64,000 bases of DNA. It comes from Pseudomonas yangonensis. GTDB lineage: Bacteria; Pseudomonadota; Gammaproteobacteria; Pseudomonadales; Pseudomonadaceae. Each line of letters starts with the position of its first letter. Position 1 is the stretch's first letter. The notes beneath the pieces are model-generated. The model searched no databases. It saw only the letters and a list, made by a program, of their open reading frames with translations, and was not told the DNA's origin. Shown one piece after another: positions 7,738 to 17,165 of the stretch. The stretch is taken from positions 1-64,000 of the forward strand of contig NZ_BLJU01000019.1 of the NCBI RefSeq assembly GCF_009932725.1, in the 5' to 3' direction. Position numbers and translations under genes: made by a program.

Positions 7738-8295
7738 ATGTCCGCCGATCTCGCGCACATTCGCCAAGTCATGGCGGAAGCCGATTGCCTGTTCACCGAA
7801 GCTGAAGTGGAAGCGGCCATCGACAGGGTCGCCAGCCGAATCAACGACGAGCTGGCCGAGCGCAACCCGGTGGTGTTCTGCGTGATGAACGGTGGCCTGA
7901 TCTTCTCCGGCAAGCTGCTGACCAAGCTGAATTTCCCGCTGGAAGTGTCCTATCTCCACGCTACCCGTTATCGCAACGAAACCAGCGGTGGCGAGTTGTT
8001 CTGGAAGGCCAAGCCGGAAGTCTCCTTCATCGACCGCGACGTGCTGATCATCGACGACATCCTCGACGAGGGGCATACCCTCGGCGCAATCATCGATTTC
8101 TGCCGCCATGCCGGCGCGCGCGCCGTGCACACCGCGGTGCTGATCGACAAGGAGCACGACCGCAAGGCGCGTCCAGACCTGAAGGCCGATTACGTCGGTC
8201 TGCAATGCATCGACCGTTATATCTTCGGTTACGGCATGGACTATAAGGGCTACTGGCGCAACGCCGCCGGCATCTTTGCAGTCAAGGGCCTGTAA
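7738..8295 (+). CDS. hpt: Hypoxanthine-guanine phosphoribosyltransferase
   Basis: This 185-residue purine-salvage enzyme makes IMP and GMP from the bases and PRPP. The phosphoribosyltransferase signature DVLIIDDILDEGHTLGAI (about residues 101-118) contains the paired acidic residues that bind PRPP-Mg. Upstream, the N-terminal segment VVFCVMNGGLIFSGKL fits the family. It is divergent from upp across a 239-base gap, so purine and pyrimidine salvage genes sit back to back. GAGAG lies upstream of the ATG. A REP element follows the stop codon, before the convergent SulP gene. Confidence 0.94.
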   Translation: MSADLAHIRQVMAEADCLFTEAEVEAAIDRVASRINDELAERNPVVFCVMNGGLIFSGKLLTKLNFPLEVSYLHATRYRNETSGGELFWKAKPEVSFIDRDVLIIDDILDEGHTLGAIIDFCRHAGARAVHTAVLIDKEHDRKARPDLKADYVGLQCIDRYIFGYGMDYKGYWRNAAGIFAVKGL

Positions 8296-8309
8296 GCCTT
8301 CTAATCTTC

Positions 8310-8331
8310 GTAGGAGCGAGCTCTGCTCGCG
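8310..8331. repeat. REP-type palindrome (GTAGGAGCGAGCTC family)
   Basis: A single 22-base unit starting GTAGGAGCGAGCTC and ending TGCTCGCG lies between the convergent hpt and SulP genes. The same unit occurs at 41730-41751, inverted at 41775-41796, and in variant form at 60105-60127. Confidence 0.8.
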
Positions 8332-8393
8332 CACCTCAGGTTGTGAGGTAGGGGCGCCGAGCACCGGGCGCGCCGGCTGCCCGGTGGCCCACC

Positions 8394-10133
8394 CTACTCG
8401 AGAGGCATCGCTTTGGTGGTGCCATCCAGCCAGCGCAGGGCTTTCTCCCGCGCCTGCGGCAAATCATGGACGTAAGCCAGCTGCCCGGCGCGTCGGTGAA
8501 TGCCGGCGCGGCGCAGTTGCAGGCGCACCTGCGCCGAGGGGCCGCTGAGAATCAGGGCGATGCCCTGTTGGCGATAGTCACGCAGTACATTGTCCAGCGC
8601 GGCGATGGCGGTCATGTCCAGCAGCGGCACGGCGCTGATATCGACGATCACCACTCGCACGCCTGGAGTGAAGCGTCGCAGCACGCTCAGCGCCTTCTCC
8701 GCTGCGCCGAAAAACAGCGGGCCGCGAATGGCGTAAGCCAGCACATGCTCGGGCAGGTCTTGCAGCGCCTCGCGCTGAGGTCGATTCAGTGCGGTGGTAT
8801 CGGTCAGCTCGCTCATGCGCTTGATGAACAGGCCGGCTGCCAGCAGCAGGCCGACGCCCACGGCCAGCACCATATCGAACAGCACCGTCAGCACCAGGCA
8901 GGTGAGCAGCACCAGCACATCGCTGCGTGGTGCGATGCGCAGGGTGTGGGCAACATGATGGGGTTCGCTCATGTTCCACGCCACCATCAATAAAAGCGCC
9001 GCCAGGGCGGCCATGGGCAGGTAACTGAACAGCGGCGCGAGCAGCAGAATTGCGGCCAGTACCACGCCGGCATGAACCAGTGCCGCCACTGGCGAAAAGG
9101 CGCCAGCGCGCACGTTGGCGGCCGTACGGGCAATGGCCGCGGTGGCGGTGATGCCGCCGAAGAAGGGCGCGGCCAGATTGCCCAGGCCCTGGCCGATCAG
9201 TTCGGCGTTGGGGTCATGCTTGCTACCGGTCATGCCGTCGGCCACCACTGCGCACAGCAGTGACTCGATGGCACCGAGCATGGCGATGGCGAAGGCTGGC
9301 GCGAGCAGTTGGCGAATCAGCTCGAAAGACAACACCAGCGGCTGGCCGTCTGCACCAGGTAGGTTCCAGGGCAGTGCAAGGCTGGGCAGGAAGGGCGGTA
9401 TGCCGGGATACTCGATACCGTCGAGCTGATAGCTGAAGCGTTCGCCAAGTGTCGCCACCGGCAGCCCCAGGCGTTCCAGAGCGAGCGCGAGCAGTGCGCC
9501 GACCGCCAGGGCTACCAGATGCGCAGGGATCTTTGGCATCAGGCGCGGCCAGATCAGCAATGTTGTCAGGCAGGCGAGGCCAACCAGCGTGTCGCCAGGC
9601 TGCAGGCCGGGCAGGGCACGCACCAGAAGATTCACCTGTTCCAGCAAGTGGTGCGGTGCCGCCGCCAGATGCAGGCCGAACAGGTCCTTGATCTGCAGAA
9701 TGGCGATGACGATACCGATACCGGCGGTAAAGCCCAGGGTCACCGGGTAGGGCACGAACTCGATCAGGCGGCCGGCGCGCAGCAGGCCCAGAGAGATCAG
9801 GATGACGCCGGCCATCAAGGTGCACAGCAGCAGGCCGCCGAGTCCGTACTGCTGGGTAATCGGCAGCAGGATCACCACGAAGGCGGCGGTGGGGCCGGAG
9901 ATGTTGAAGCGCGACCCGCCGCACAGTGCGATCAGCGGTGCGGCGATGAGCACGGTGTAGAGCCCATGCTGCGGCGCAACACCTACCGCTATGGCCAGTG
10001 CCATGGCCAGTGGAATGGCGATGATGCCCACCGTCAGGCCGGCGCTCAGATCCCCGCGCAGGGCCTTCCAGGAGTAGCCCGCACGTAAGGTCTGGCGCCA
10101 GGCGGCGAACAGCGGTAACGATGGACGTGACAT
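8394..10133 (-). CDS. SulP family anion transporter with STAS domain
   Basis: This 579-residue inner-membrane protein has the SLC26/SulP architecture: about 12 membrane helices (residues about 25-440) and a C-terminal STAS domain (about 450-565; VVIVDISAVPLLDMTAIAAL). The family signature around PQHGLYTVLIAAPLIALCGG is present. SulP members carry sulfate, bicarbonate or C4-dicarboxylates, and the sequence does not tell which. The nearest well-studied relative by architecture is E. coli DauA. It is convergent with hpt. The upstream region has a perfect minus-strand TATAAT. Confidence 0.88.
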   Translation of the reverse strand: MSRPSLPLFAAWRQTLRAGYSWKALRGDLSAGLTVGIIAIPLAMALAIAVGVAPQHGLYTVLIAAPLIALCGGSRFNISGPTAAFVVILLPITQQYGLGGLLLCTLMAGVILISLGLLRAGRLIEFVPYPVTLGFTAGIGIVIAILQIKDLFGLHLAAAPHHLLEQVNLLVRALPGLQPGDTLVGLACLTTLLIWPRLMPKIPAHLVALAVGALLALALERLGLPVATLGERFSYQLDGIEYPGIPPFLPSLALPWNLPGADGQPLVLSFELIRQLLAPAFAIAMLGAIESLLCAVVADGMTGSKHDPNAELIGQGLGNLAAPFFGGITATAAIARTAANVRAGAFSPVAALVHAGVVLAAILLLAPLFSYLPMAALAALLLMVAWNMSEPHHVAHTLRIAPRSDVLVLLTCLVLTVLFDMVLAVGVGLLLAAGLFIKRMSELTDTTALNRPQREALQDLPEHVLAYAIRGPLFFGAAEKALSVLRRFTPGVRVVIVDISAVPLLDMTAIAALDNVLRDYRQQGIALILSGPSAQVRLQLRRAGIHRRAGQLAYVHDLPQAREKALRWLDGTTKAMPLE

Positions 10134-10157
10134 GCTGGCTCCCTAATGGCTTGGCGC

Positions 10158-10163
10158 ATTATA
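10158..10163 (-). promoter_or_regulatory. Candidate -10 box for the SulP gene
   Basis: A perfect TATAAT on the minus strand lies 25 bases before the SulP start codon. No good -35 hexamer was found at 16-18 bases, so the promoter may depend on an activator. Confidence 0.4.
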
Positions 10164-10305
10164 GGGTGCGGTTTGCACTGCGCGGCATGACCTAGGTCGG
10201 CTGTCGTGTCGATTGTTCGCGTGTTAGCGTGGCGGGCTGCGCGTTGAGCCGCGCGCGGCTCGGCGGTACACTGCCGGCCCTCTGTAATGCTGGCGGGAGC
10301 GGGCG

Positions 10306-10593
10306 ATGCGTAAAGACAAGAAGCAGGTGATTGGCGAAGAAATCAGCGATGACTCGATCAAGCTGTTCCTTGCGGTGGAACCGGCGGACGCCACGCCGCC
10401 TTCGCTGCACAAGCTGATCAAGGCTTACCGCGGTCTGCGTATCGATGATTTCGAGCGTTTCGTGGGCTTCTTCGTCGCCGAAGGCTACGACCTCTCGGCA
10501 ACCGATGCGCAAGGCAATGATTTCGTCGCACTGATCCAGGATCAGCGCAATGCCGAACCGTATATCGAAGTGATCAAGGCCGCCCGCGGCTGA
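10306..10593 (+). CDS. Small conserved protein, PA4642-like
   Basis: This 95-residue acidic soluble protein has no signal peptide or membrane segment. It reads RKDKKQVIGEEISDDSIKLF near the start and contains a repeated acidic/aromatic pattern (RIDDFERFVGFFVAEGYDL). I recognise it only as the small protein annotated PA4642 family in Pseudomonas; the biochemical role is unknown to me. The synteny with hpt/upp/uraA, from memory PA4645-PA4647 in P. aeruginosa, supports the assignment. It has its own strong terminator. Confidence 0.75.
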   Translation: MRKDKKQVIGEEISDDSIKLFLAVEPADATPPSLHKLIKAYRGLRIDDFERFVGFFVAEGYDLSATDAQGNDFVALIQDQRNAEPYIEVIKAARG

Positions 10594-10608
10594 CTCTCGC
10601 AGGTGGCG

Positions 10609-10646
10609 AAAATGCCCGCGCTCCGTTCAGGAGGCGGGCATTTTTT
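10609..10646 (+). terminator. Intrinsic terminator after PA4642-like gene
   Basis: Arms AAAATGCCCGC and GCGGGCATTTT surround a 14-base loop and are followed by further T residues. Confidence 0.92.
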
Positions 10647-10747
10647 ATGGCCTGCCATCCTTGGCGGCACCCTGCGGGTCGTCACTGCGCACCGTTAAAA
10701 ATGGCTCCCGGCCATTTCTATGGCCTGAAGATCATGAACGTGGGGCA

Positions 10748-10778
10748 ATAAAAAACCGGCCTCTAGGGCCGGTTTTTC
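10748..10778. terminator. Terminator for rpsT, bidirectional
   Basis: AAAACCGGCC / GGCCGGTTTT pair around a TCTAG loop, with A and T runs on both sides, just past the rpsT stop. Confidence 0.92.
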
Positions 10779-10793
10779 AAGAACATGTCGCGG

Positions 10794-11072
10794 TTAGGCG
10801 GCAGCAGCTTCGCCCAGCGCCTTGATGTGCGCGTTCAGGCGGCTCTTGTGACGAGCGGCTTTGTTCTTGTGGATGATGCCTTTGTCAGCCATGCGGTCGA
10901 TGACCGGAACGGCTGCGGTGTAAGCGGTCTTGGCAAGCTCGAGATCCTTGGCAGCAATAGCCTTGACCACGTTCTTGATGTAGGTACGAACCATCGAGCG
11001 CAGGCTGGCGTTATGGCTACGGCGCTTCTCAGCCTGTTTGGCGCGTTTTTTGGCAGAAGGTGAGTTGGCCAC
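10794..11072 (-). CDS. rpsT: 30S ribosomal protein S20
   Basis: This 92-residue protein binds 16S rRNA early in small-subunit assembly. It starts ANSPSAKKRAKQAEKRR, and the rest is lysine/arginine-rich helix typical of S20 (HNASLRSMVRTYIKNVVKAI). I chose the GTG at 11072: GAGGAG lies seven bases upstream, and the resulting N-terminus matches the family after Met. A TTG two codons earlier would overlap the ribosome site. It is divergent from murJ. Confidence 0.96.
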   Translation of the reverse strand: MANSPSAKKRAKQAEKRRSHNASLRSMVRTYIKNVVKAIAAKDLELAKTAYTAAVPVIDRMADKGIIHKNKAARHKSRLNAHIKALGEAAAA

Positions 11073-11263
11073 CGTCAAGCTCCTCGAAAACTGGGGGGTT
11101 ACGACAAATAAGGCCGCGAATCATGCCGATCCATCTGCCTGCTGTCAAGTCTGATGACGCTTTCCTGTGCTGGCCTGACCAGTGGTGGCTCGCTACACTC
11201 GTCGCCTTCGTTGGGCGGCGGATTGTCCGCTACTGCACCTCTTTATGGAAGCCGAAACACCCC

Positions 11264-12805
11264 ATGAATCTGCTCAAATCCCTGGCTGCCGTCAGCTCCC
11301 TGACCATGGTGTCGCGCGTGTTGGGGTTCGTGCGCGACACCATCATCGCCCGTACCTTCGGGGCTGGGGTGGCATCGGATGCCTTCGTGGTGGCCTTCAA
11401 GCTGCCCAATCTGCTGCGCCGCATCTTCGCCGAGGGCGCCTTCTCTCAGGCCTTCGTGCCGATTCTGGCCGAGTACAAGATGCAGCAGGGCGAGGAGGCC
11501 ACGCGTACCTTCATCGCCTACGTGTCCGGTTTGCTGACGTTGGTGCTGGCGCTGGTCACGGCCGTCGGTGTGCTCGCCGCGCCCTGGATCGTCTGGGCCA
11601 CCGCGCCGGGGTTCGCCGATGAGGCCGAACGCTTCGATCTGACCGTCGATCTGCTGCGGGTGACCTTCCCTTATATATTGCTGATCTCACTGTCGTCGCT
11701 GGCCGGGGCCATCCTCAATACCTGGAACCGCTTCTCGGTACCGGCGTTCGTGCCGACGCTGCTGAACGTCAGCATGATCGTCTTCGCGCTGTTCCTGACG
11801 CCCTATTTCGACCCGCCGATCATGGCGCTGGGCTGGGCGGTACTGGCTGGCGGGCTGGCGCAATTGCTCTGGCAACTGCCGCACCTGAAGAAGATCGGCA
11901 TGCTGGTGCTGCCGCGCCTGAGTTTCGGCGACCTGGGCGTCTGGCGCGTGCTCAAGCAGATGGGGCCGGCTATCTTCGGCGTGTCGGTCAGCCAGATTTC
12001 GCTGATCATCAATACCGTTTTTGCCTCGTTCCTGGTGGCCGGCTCGGTGTCCTGGATGTATTACGCCGACCGCCTGATGGAGCTGCCCTCGGGAGTGTTG
12101 GGTGTGGCGTTGGGTACCATCCTGCTACCGGCGCTATCGAAAACCTACGCGAGCAAGGACCGCGAGGAGTATCGGCGCCTGCTCGACTGGGGGCTGCGCC
12201 TGTGCTTCCTGTTGGTGCTGCCATGCACCCTGGCGCTGGCGATTCTCGCCGAGCCACTGGTGGTGTCGCTGTTCCAGTACGGCAAGTTCACCGCCAACGA
12301 CTCGCTGATGACCCAGCAGGCGTTGATGGCCTACGCGGTCGGCCTGCTGGCGCTAATCCTGGTGAAAATTCTCGCGCCGGGGTTCTACGCGCAGCAGAAC
12401 ATCAAGACGCCGGTACGCATTGCCGTGATCAGCCTTCTGGCGACCCAGGCGATGAACGCACTGTTCGTCTTCGGTCTGGAGATGGCGCACGTTGGCCTGG
12501 CGCTGGCGATCAGTCTCGCGGCCTGCCTCAATGCCGGCCTGCTGTACTGGCAGCTGCGCCGCGCCGATATCTTCCAGCCGCTGCCGGGGTGGGGCGTGTT
12601 CCTGTTCAAGCTGGTGGTCGCGGTGGCAGTGATGGTTGCCGTATTGCTGGGGCTGCTGCAGGTCATGCCGGCCTGGGCGGAAGGGGAGATGCTCGTGCGC
12701 CTGATGCGCCTTGGCGCTCTGGTGGCAGCCGGGCTGGTCGCCTACTTCGGTATGCTGCTGATATTGGGATTCCGCCCGCGCGATTTCGCCCGGCGGGCGT
12801 TATAG
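11264..12805 (+). CDS. murJ: Lipid II flippase MurJ
   Basis: This 513-residue inner-membrane protein of the MOP exporter superfamily flips lipid II for peptidoglycan synthesis. The conserved N-terminus reads TMVSRVLGFVRDTIIARTFG, and about 14 hydrophobic segments follow. The start is the ATG at 11264; the frame is open further upstream, but the intervening residues are unlike the family. The downstream order murJ-ribF-ileS-lspA matches P. aeruginosa. It is separated from ribF by 79 bases containing a promoter. Confidence 0.95.
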   Translation: MNLLKSLAAVSSLTMVSRVLGFVRDTIIARTFGAGVASDAFVVAFKLPNLLRRIFAEGAFSQAFVPILAEYKMQQGEEATRTFIAYVSGLLTLVLALVTAVGVLAAPWIVWATAPGFADEAERFDLTVDLLRVTFPYILLISLSSLAGAILNTWNRFSVPAFVPTLLNVSMIVFALFLTPYFDPPIMALGWAVLAGGLAQLLWQLPHLKKIGMLVLPRLSFGDLGVWRVLKQMGPAIFGVSVSQISLIINTVFASFLVAGSVSWMYYADRLMELPSGVLGVALGTILLPALSKTYASKDREEYRRLLDWGLRLCFLLVLPCTLALAILAEPLVVSLFQYGKFTANDSLMTQQALMAYAVGLLALILVKILAPGFYAQQNIKTPVRIAVISLLATQAMNALFVFGLEMAHVGLALAISLAACLNAGLLYWQLRRADIFQPLPGWGVFLFKLVVAVAVMVAVLLGLLQVMPAWAEGEMLVRLMRLGALVAAGLVAYFGMLLILGFRPRDFARRAL

Positions 12806-12829
12806 CGGCTCCAGGCGTCGCGATGCCTA

Positions 12830-12856
12830 TTGTGCATGGCGCGCTGTGCGTATAAT
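12830..12856 (+). promoter_or_regulatory. Candidate promoter for ribF-ileS-lspA-fkpB
   Basis: A perfect TATAAT (12851-12856) has TTGTGC 15 bases upstream, a slightly short spacing. It lies 28 bases before ribF, so the housekeeping operon can be expressed independently of murJ. Confidence 0.6.
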
Positions 12857-12884
12857 CGGCCACTTTGTGAACAAGAAGCGTGCT

Positions 12885-13835
12885 ATGCAGCTGGTTCGAG
12901 GTCTTCATAACCTGCAGCCCCAGGCTCGGGGCTGTGTGGTCACCATCGGTAATTTCGACGGCGTTCATCTTGGGCACCAGGCTATCCTGGCGCGCTTGCG
13001 TGAGCGTGCCGCGGAATTGGGTATGCCCAGTTGCGTGGTGATCTTCGAACCGCAGCCGCGCGAGTTCTTCGGCCCGGATACCGCTCCGGCGCGTTTGACC
13101 CGCCTGCGCGACAAGCTTGCGCTGCTGGCCGCCGAAGGCGTCGACATGGTGCTGTGTCTGGCCTTCAACCGCCGCCTGCGCGAGTTGTCAGCCGCCGAGT
13201 TCGTTCAGCGTGTGCTGGTCGACGGTCTGAGCGTGAAGGACCTGGAAATCGGCGACGATTTCCGCTTCGGCTGCGACCGTGCCGGTGACTTCGAATTTCT
13301 CAAGGCCGCAGGTCTGCGCCACGGCTTCAGCGTCGAGGCCTCGACCACCGTCGAAGTGCTGGGCGGCAGGGTCAGCAGCACGCGCGTGCGTCAGGCGCTG
13401 GCCGATGGCGATTTCGTATTGGCCGAAGCCTTGCTCGGTCGGCCCTTTCGTATCGCCGGGCGCGTGTTGCACGGACAAAAGCTCGGCCGCCAGCTCGACG
13501 CACCCACTGCCAACATCCAGCTCAAGCGGCGCAAGGTGCCGCTGACCGGGGTTTATCTGGTGAGCTGCGAAATCGATGGCGTGATTCAAGCGGGCGTCGC
13601 CAATATCGGTGTGCGCCCCAGCGTTGCCGGTGACGGCCGCGCCCATCTGGAAGTGCACCTTCTGGATTTTGCCGGCGATCTGTATGGCCGGCGCCTCTCG
13701 GTGGCTTTCCACCACAAGCTGCGTGATGAGCAGCGTTTCGCCTCGCTGGAGGCCTTGAAGGCGGCGATTGCCGCTGATATCGCCGCTGCCCGTGAATACT
13801 GGCAGAGCCACCCGCTGATGAAGAGCCCGAAATGA
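12885..13835 (+). CDS. ribF: Bifunctional riboflavin kinase / FAD synthetase
   Basis: This 316-residue enzyme makes FMN from riboflavin and ATP, then FAD. The N-terminal adenylyltransferase domain (about 15-180) has the nucleotide-binding motif IGNFDGVHLGHQ and the SSTRVRQAL motif. The C-terminal flavokinase domain (about 185-310) has APTANIQLKRRKVPLTGVY. I chose ATG 12885, with AAGAAG upstream. Its stop overlaps the ileS start (ATGA), so the two are translationally coupled. Confidence 0.96.
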   Translation: MQLVRGLHNLQPQARGCVVTIGNFDGVHLGHQAILARLRERAAELGMPSCVVIFEPQPREFFGPDTAPARLTRLRDKLALLAAEGVDMVLCLAFNRRLRELSAAEFVQRVLVDGLSVKDLEIGDDFRFGCDRAGDFEFLKAAGLRHGFSVEASTTVEVLGGRVSSTRVRQALADGDFVLAEALLGRPFRIAGRVLHGQKLGRQLDAPTANIQLKRRKVPLTGVYLVSCEIDGVIQAGVANIGVRPSVAGDGRAHLEVHLLDFAGDLYGRRLSVAFHHKLRDEQRFASLEALKAAIAADIAAAREYWQSHPLMKSPK

Positions 13836-16663
13836 CCGACTACAAAGCTACGCTGAACCTGCCCGATACCCAGTTCCCGATGAAGGCCGGCCTGCCGCAA
13901 CGCGAGCCGCAGACCCTGCAGCGCTGGAACGAGATTGGTCTGTATAGCAAGCTGCGCAAGATTGGCGAAGGTCGGCCGAAATTCGTCCTGCACGACGGCC
14001 CGCCCTATGCCAACGGCAGCATTCACATCGGTCATGCGGTGAACAAGATCCTCAAGGACATCATCACCCGCTCCAAGACTCTGGCCGGCTTCGACGCGCC
14101 CTACGTGCCGGGCTGGGACTGCCACGGCCTGCCGATCGAGCACAAGGTCGAAACCACCTTCGGCAAGAACCAGCCGGCGGACCTGACCCGCGAGCGCTGC
14201 CGCACCTACGCCACCGAGCAGATCGAAGGGCAGAAGGCCGACTTCATCCGCCTCGGTGTGCTGGGCGACTGGGACAATCCCTACAAAACCATGGATTTCG
14301 CCAACGAGGCCGGCGAGATCCGCGCCCTGGCCGAGATGGTCAAGCAGGGCTTCGTGTTCAAGGGCCTGAAGCCGGTGAACTGGTGCTTCGACTGCGGCTC
14401 GGCGCTGGCCGAGGCCGAGGTGGAGTATCAGGACAAGAAATCCGATGCCATCGACGTCGCTTTCCCCATCGAAGATGCAGACAAACTGGCCGCCGCCTTT
14501 GGCCTGAGTGAGCTGAGCAAGCCGACCGCCATCGTCATCTGGACCACCACGCCCTGGACCATCCCGGCCAACCAGGCGCTCAACGTCCATCCGGAATTCG
14601 CCTACGCGCTGGTCGACACCGGCGAGCGCATCCTGCTGCTGGCCGAGGAGCTGGTCGAGTCCTGCCTGCAGCGCTACGGTCTGCAGGGCCAGGTGATCGC
14701 CACCGCGCCGGGTGCGACGCTGGAGCTGATCCGCTTCCGTCACCCGTTCTACGAGCGTTTCTCGCCGGTGTACCTGGCCGAATACGTTGAACTGGGCGCC
14801 GGTACCGGCATCGTCCACTCGTCGCCGGCCTACGGTGAGGACGACTTCCGCACCTGCAAAGCCTACGGCATGAGCAACGACGACATCCTCAGCCCGGTGC
14901 AGAGCAATGGCGTCTACACCCCGGATCTGCCGTTCTTCGGCGGCCAGTTCATCTGGAAGGCCAACCCGGCCATCGTCGAGAAGCTGGCCGAAGTCGGTGC
15001 GCTGCTCAAGCACCAGCCGATCCAGCACAGCTACATGCACTGCTGGCGCCACAAGACCCCGCTGATCTACCGCGCCACTGCGCAGTGGTTCGTCGGCATG
15101 GACACTCAGCCCAAGCAGGGCGGCACCCTGCGTGAGCGTGCGCTGGCCGCCATCGAGCAGACCCAGTTCGTGCCGGCCTGGGGTCAGGCGCGCCTGCACA
15201 GCATGATCGCCGGTCGTCCCGACTGGTGCATCTCGCGTCAGCGCAACTGGGGCGTGCCGATCCCGTTCTTCCTGCATAAGGTCACTGGCGAGCTGCACCC
15301 GCGCACCGTCGAGCTGATGGAAGAGGTTGCCAAGCGTGTCGAGCAGGAAGGTATCGAAGCCTGGTTCAAGCTCGACGCTGCCGAGCTGCTGGGTGCTGAA
15401 GCGGCTGACTACGACAAGATCAACGACACCCTCGACGTCTGGTTCGACTCCGGTACCACCCACTGGCATGTGCTGCGTGGCTCGCACGGCCTCGGCCACA
15501 CCACCGGCCCGCGCGCCGATCTGTACCTGGAAGGCTCGGACCAGCACCGCGGCTGGTTCCATTCGTCCCTGCTGACCGGCAGTGCCATCGATGGTCACGC
15601 GCCGTACAAGGCGCTGCTGACCCACGGCTTCGTGGTCGACGAGAACGGCCGCAAGATGTCCAAGTCGCTGGGTAACGTGGTTGCGCCGCAGGAGGTCAAC
15701 GACAGCCTGGGCGCCGACATCATGCGCCTGTGGGTCGCTTCCACCGACTATTCCGGCGAGATGGCCGTGTCCAAGGTTATCCTGCAGCGCAGCGCCGATG
15801 CCTACCGCCGCATCCGCAACACCGCGCGCTTCATGCTGGCCAACCTCAACGGCTTCGATCCGGCCAAGGACCTGCTGCAGCCCGAGCAGATGCTCGACCT
15901 CGACCGCTGGGCCGTTGACGCCGCCCTGCGCCTGCAGGAAGAAATCATCGAAGCCTACGCCGACTACCGCTTCTGGAACGTCTATTCCAAGGTGCACAAC
16001 TTCTGCGTGCAGGAGCTGGGCGGCTTCTATCTGGACATCATCAAGGACCGCCAGTACACCACCGCCGCCGACAGCGTGGCGCGTCGCTCCTGCCAGAGCG
16101 CGCTGTTCCACATCAGCGAGGCGCTGGTGCGCTGGATCGCGCCGATCCTGGTGTTCACCGCCGAGGAAATCTGGCAGTTCCTGCCGGGCGAGCGCAACGA
16201 GTCGGTGATGCTCAATACCTGGTACGCCGGCCTGGAGCGTCTGCCGGAAGGCTTCGAGCTGGACCGCGCCTATTGGGATCGGGTGATGGAGGTCAAGGCA
16301 GCAGTCAACAAGGAGCTGGAGAACCTGCGCTCGGCCAAGGCCATCGGTGCCAGCCTGCAGGCCGAGGTCACCCTGTTCTGCGACGACGCCAAACAGGCCG
16401 ACCTGGCCAAGCTCGGCGACGAGCTGCGTTTCGCCCTGATCACCTCGGCGGCGCAGACTGCGCCGCTGGCCGATGCGCCGGCCGATGCGGTGGTGACCGA
16501 GGTCGAAGGCCTGAAGCTGAAGATCCTCAAGTCTGCCCACGCCAAGTGCGGCCGTTGCTGGCACTTCCGCGCCGATGTCGGCAGTCATGCGGCGCATCCG
16601 GAGCTGTGCGGCCGTTGCGTGAGCAACATCGAAGGCGAGGGTGAGGTGCGCAAGCATGCCTGA
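13832..16663 (+). CDS. ileS: Isoleucyl-tRNA synthetase
   Basis: This 943-residue class I synthetase charges tRNA-Ile and edits valine. HIGH is at residues 65-68 and KMSKS at 608-612. The CP1 editing domain lies between them (VIWTTTPWTIPANQALNVHP). The C-terminus has the zinc-finger cysteines CGRCWHF...CGRC, as in bacterial type ileS genes. The length agrees with E. coli IleS (938). The start overlaps ribF by four bases, and the end overlaps lspA by eight. Base composition is high GC (the 60 bases 15541-15600 contain 40 G or C). Confidence 0.98.
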   Translation: MTDYKATLNLPDTQFPMKAGLPQREPQTLQRWNEIGLYSKLRKIGEGRPKFVLHDGPPYANGSIHIGHAVNKILKDIITRSKTLAGFDAPYVPGWDCHGLPIEHKVETTFGKNQPADLTRERCRTYATEQIEGQKADFIRLGVLGDWDNPYKTMDFANEAGEIRALAEMVKQGFVFKGLKPVNWCFDCGSALAEAEVEYQDKKSDAIDVAFPIEDADKLAAAFGLSELSKPTAIVIWTTTPWTIPANQALNVHPEFAYALVDTGERILLLAEELVESCLQRYGLQGQVIATAPGATLELIRFRHPFYERFSPVYLAEYVELGAGTGIVHSSPAYGEDDFRTCKAYGMSNDDILSPVQSNGVYTPDLPFFGGQFIWKANPAIVEKLAEVGALLKHQPIQHSYMHCWRHKTPLIYRATAQWFVGMDTQPKQGGTLRERALAAIEQTQFVPAWGQARLHSMIAGRPDWCISRQRNWGVPIPFFLHKVTGELHPRTVELMEEVAKRVEQEGIEAWFKLDAAELLGAEAADYDKINDTLDVWFDSGTTHWHVLRGSHGLGHTTGPRADLYLEGSDQHRGWFHSSLLTGSAIDGHAPYKALLTHGFVVDENGRKMSKSLGNVVAPQEVNDSLGADIMRLWVASTDYSGEMAVSKVILQRSADAYRRIRNTARFMLANLNGFDPAKDLLQPEQMLDLDRWAVDAALRLQEEIIEAYADYRFWNVYSKVHNFCVQELGGFYLDIIKDRQYTTAADSVARRSCQSALFHISEALVRWIAPILVFTAEEIWQFLPGERNESVMLNTWYAGLERLPEGFELDRAYWDRVMEVKAAVNKELENLRSAKAIGASLQAEVTLFCDDAKQADLAKLGDELRFALITSAAQTAPLADAPADAVVTEVEGLKLKILKSAHAKCGRCWHFRADVGSHAAHPELCGRCVSNIEGEGEVRKHA

Positions 16664-17165
16664 GTCCTCGCGTTTCGGGCATCTGCCCTGGTTGCTGCTG
16701 AGCGTGCTGATCCTGGTCGTCGACCGGGTGACCAAGGACATCTTCGAGGGCACGCTGAGCATGTATCAGCGAATCGAAGTGATTCCGGGCTACTTCGACT
16801 GGACCCTGGCCTACAACACCGGCGCGGCATTCAGCTTCCTGGCCGATGCCGCCGGCTGGCAGCGCTGGTTCTTCGCCGCCATCGCCATCGTCGTCAGCGT
16901 CGTGCTGGTGGTCTGGCTCAAGCGCCTCAAGCGTCACGAGACGTTGCTGGCCGTGGCCCTGGCCATGGTCCTGGGTGGTGCGCTGGGCAACCTGTATGAC
17001 CGCGTGGTGCTTGGTCACGTGGTCGACTTCATCCTGGTGCACTGGCAGAGCCGCTGGTTCTTCCCGGCGTTCAACCTGGCCGACACCTTCATCACCATCG
17101 GCGCCATCCTGCTGGCGCTGGATATGTTCAAGAGCGACAAGTCCGTGAAGGAGGCTGCGCAATGA
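16656..17165 (+). CDS. lspA: Lipoprotein signal peptidase II
   Basis: This 169-residue inner-membrane aspartyl protease cleaves prolipoprotein signal peptides after lipidation. It has four membrane helices. The catalytic segments are LGNLYDRVVLGHVVDF and FPAFNLADTFITIGA, each with a conserved Asp. The ATG at 16656 lies inside the end of ileS, an overlap typical of this operon. BamD and AlgK, elsewhere in the window, are lipoprotein substrates of this pathway. Confidence 0.97.
   Translation: MPESSRFGHLPWLLLSVLILVVDRVTKDIFEGTLSMYQRIEVIPGYFDWTLAYNTGAAFSFLADAAGWQRWFFAAIAIVVSVVLVVWLKRLKRHETLLAVALAMVLGGALGNLYDRVVLGHVVDFILVHWQSRWFFPAFNLADTFITIGAILLALDMFKSDKSVKEAAQ

Noticed and set aside
8348..8396. 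GTAGGG / CCCTAC inverted repeat near the SulP stop codon
   Set aside because: The arms are only six bases and the interior pairs poorly; it partly overlaps coding sequence.
13586..16762. Open frame of 1058 codons on the minus strand opposite ileS
   Set aside because: It is a mirror of high-GC codon usage in ileS. The residue composition is rich in His, Gln, Gly, Ala and Val, with no domain, ribosome site or homology.
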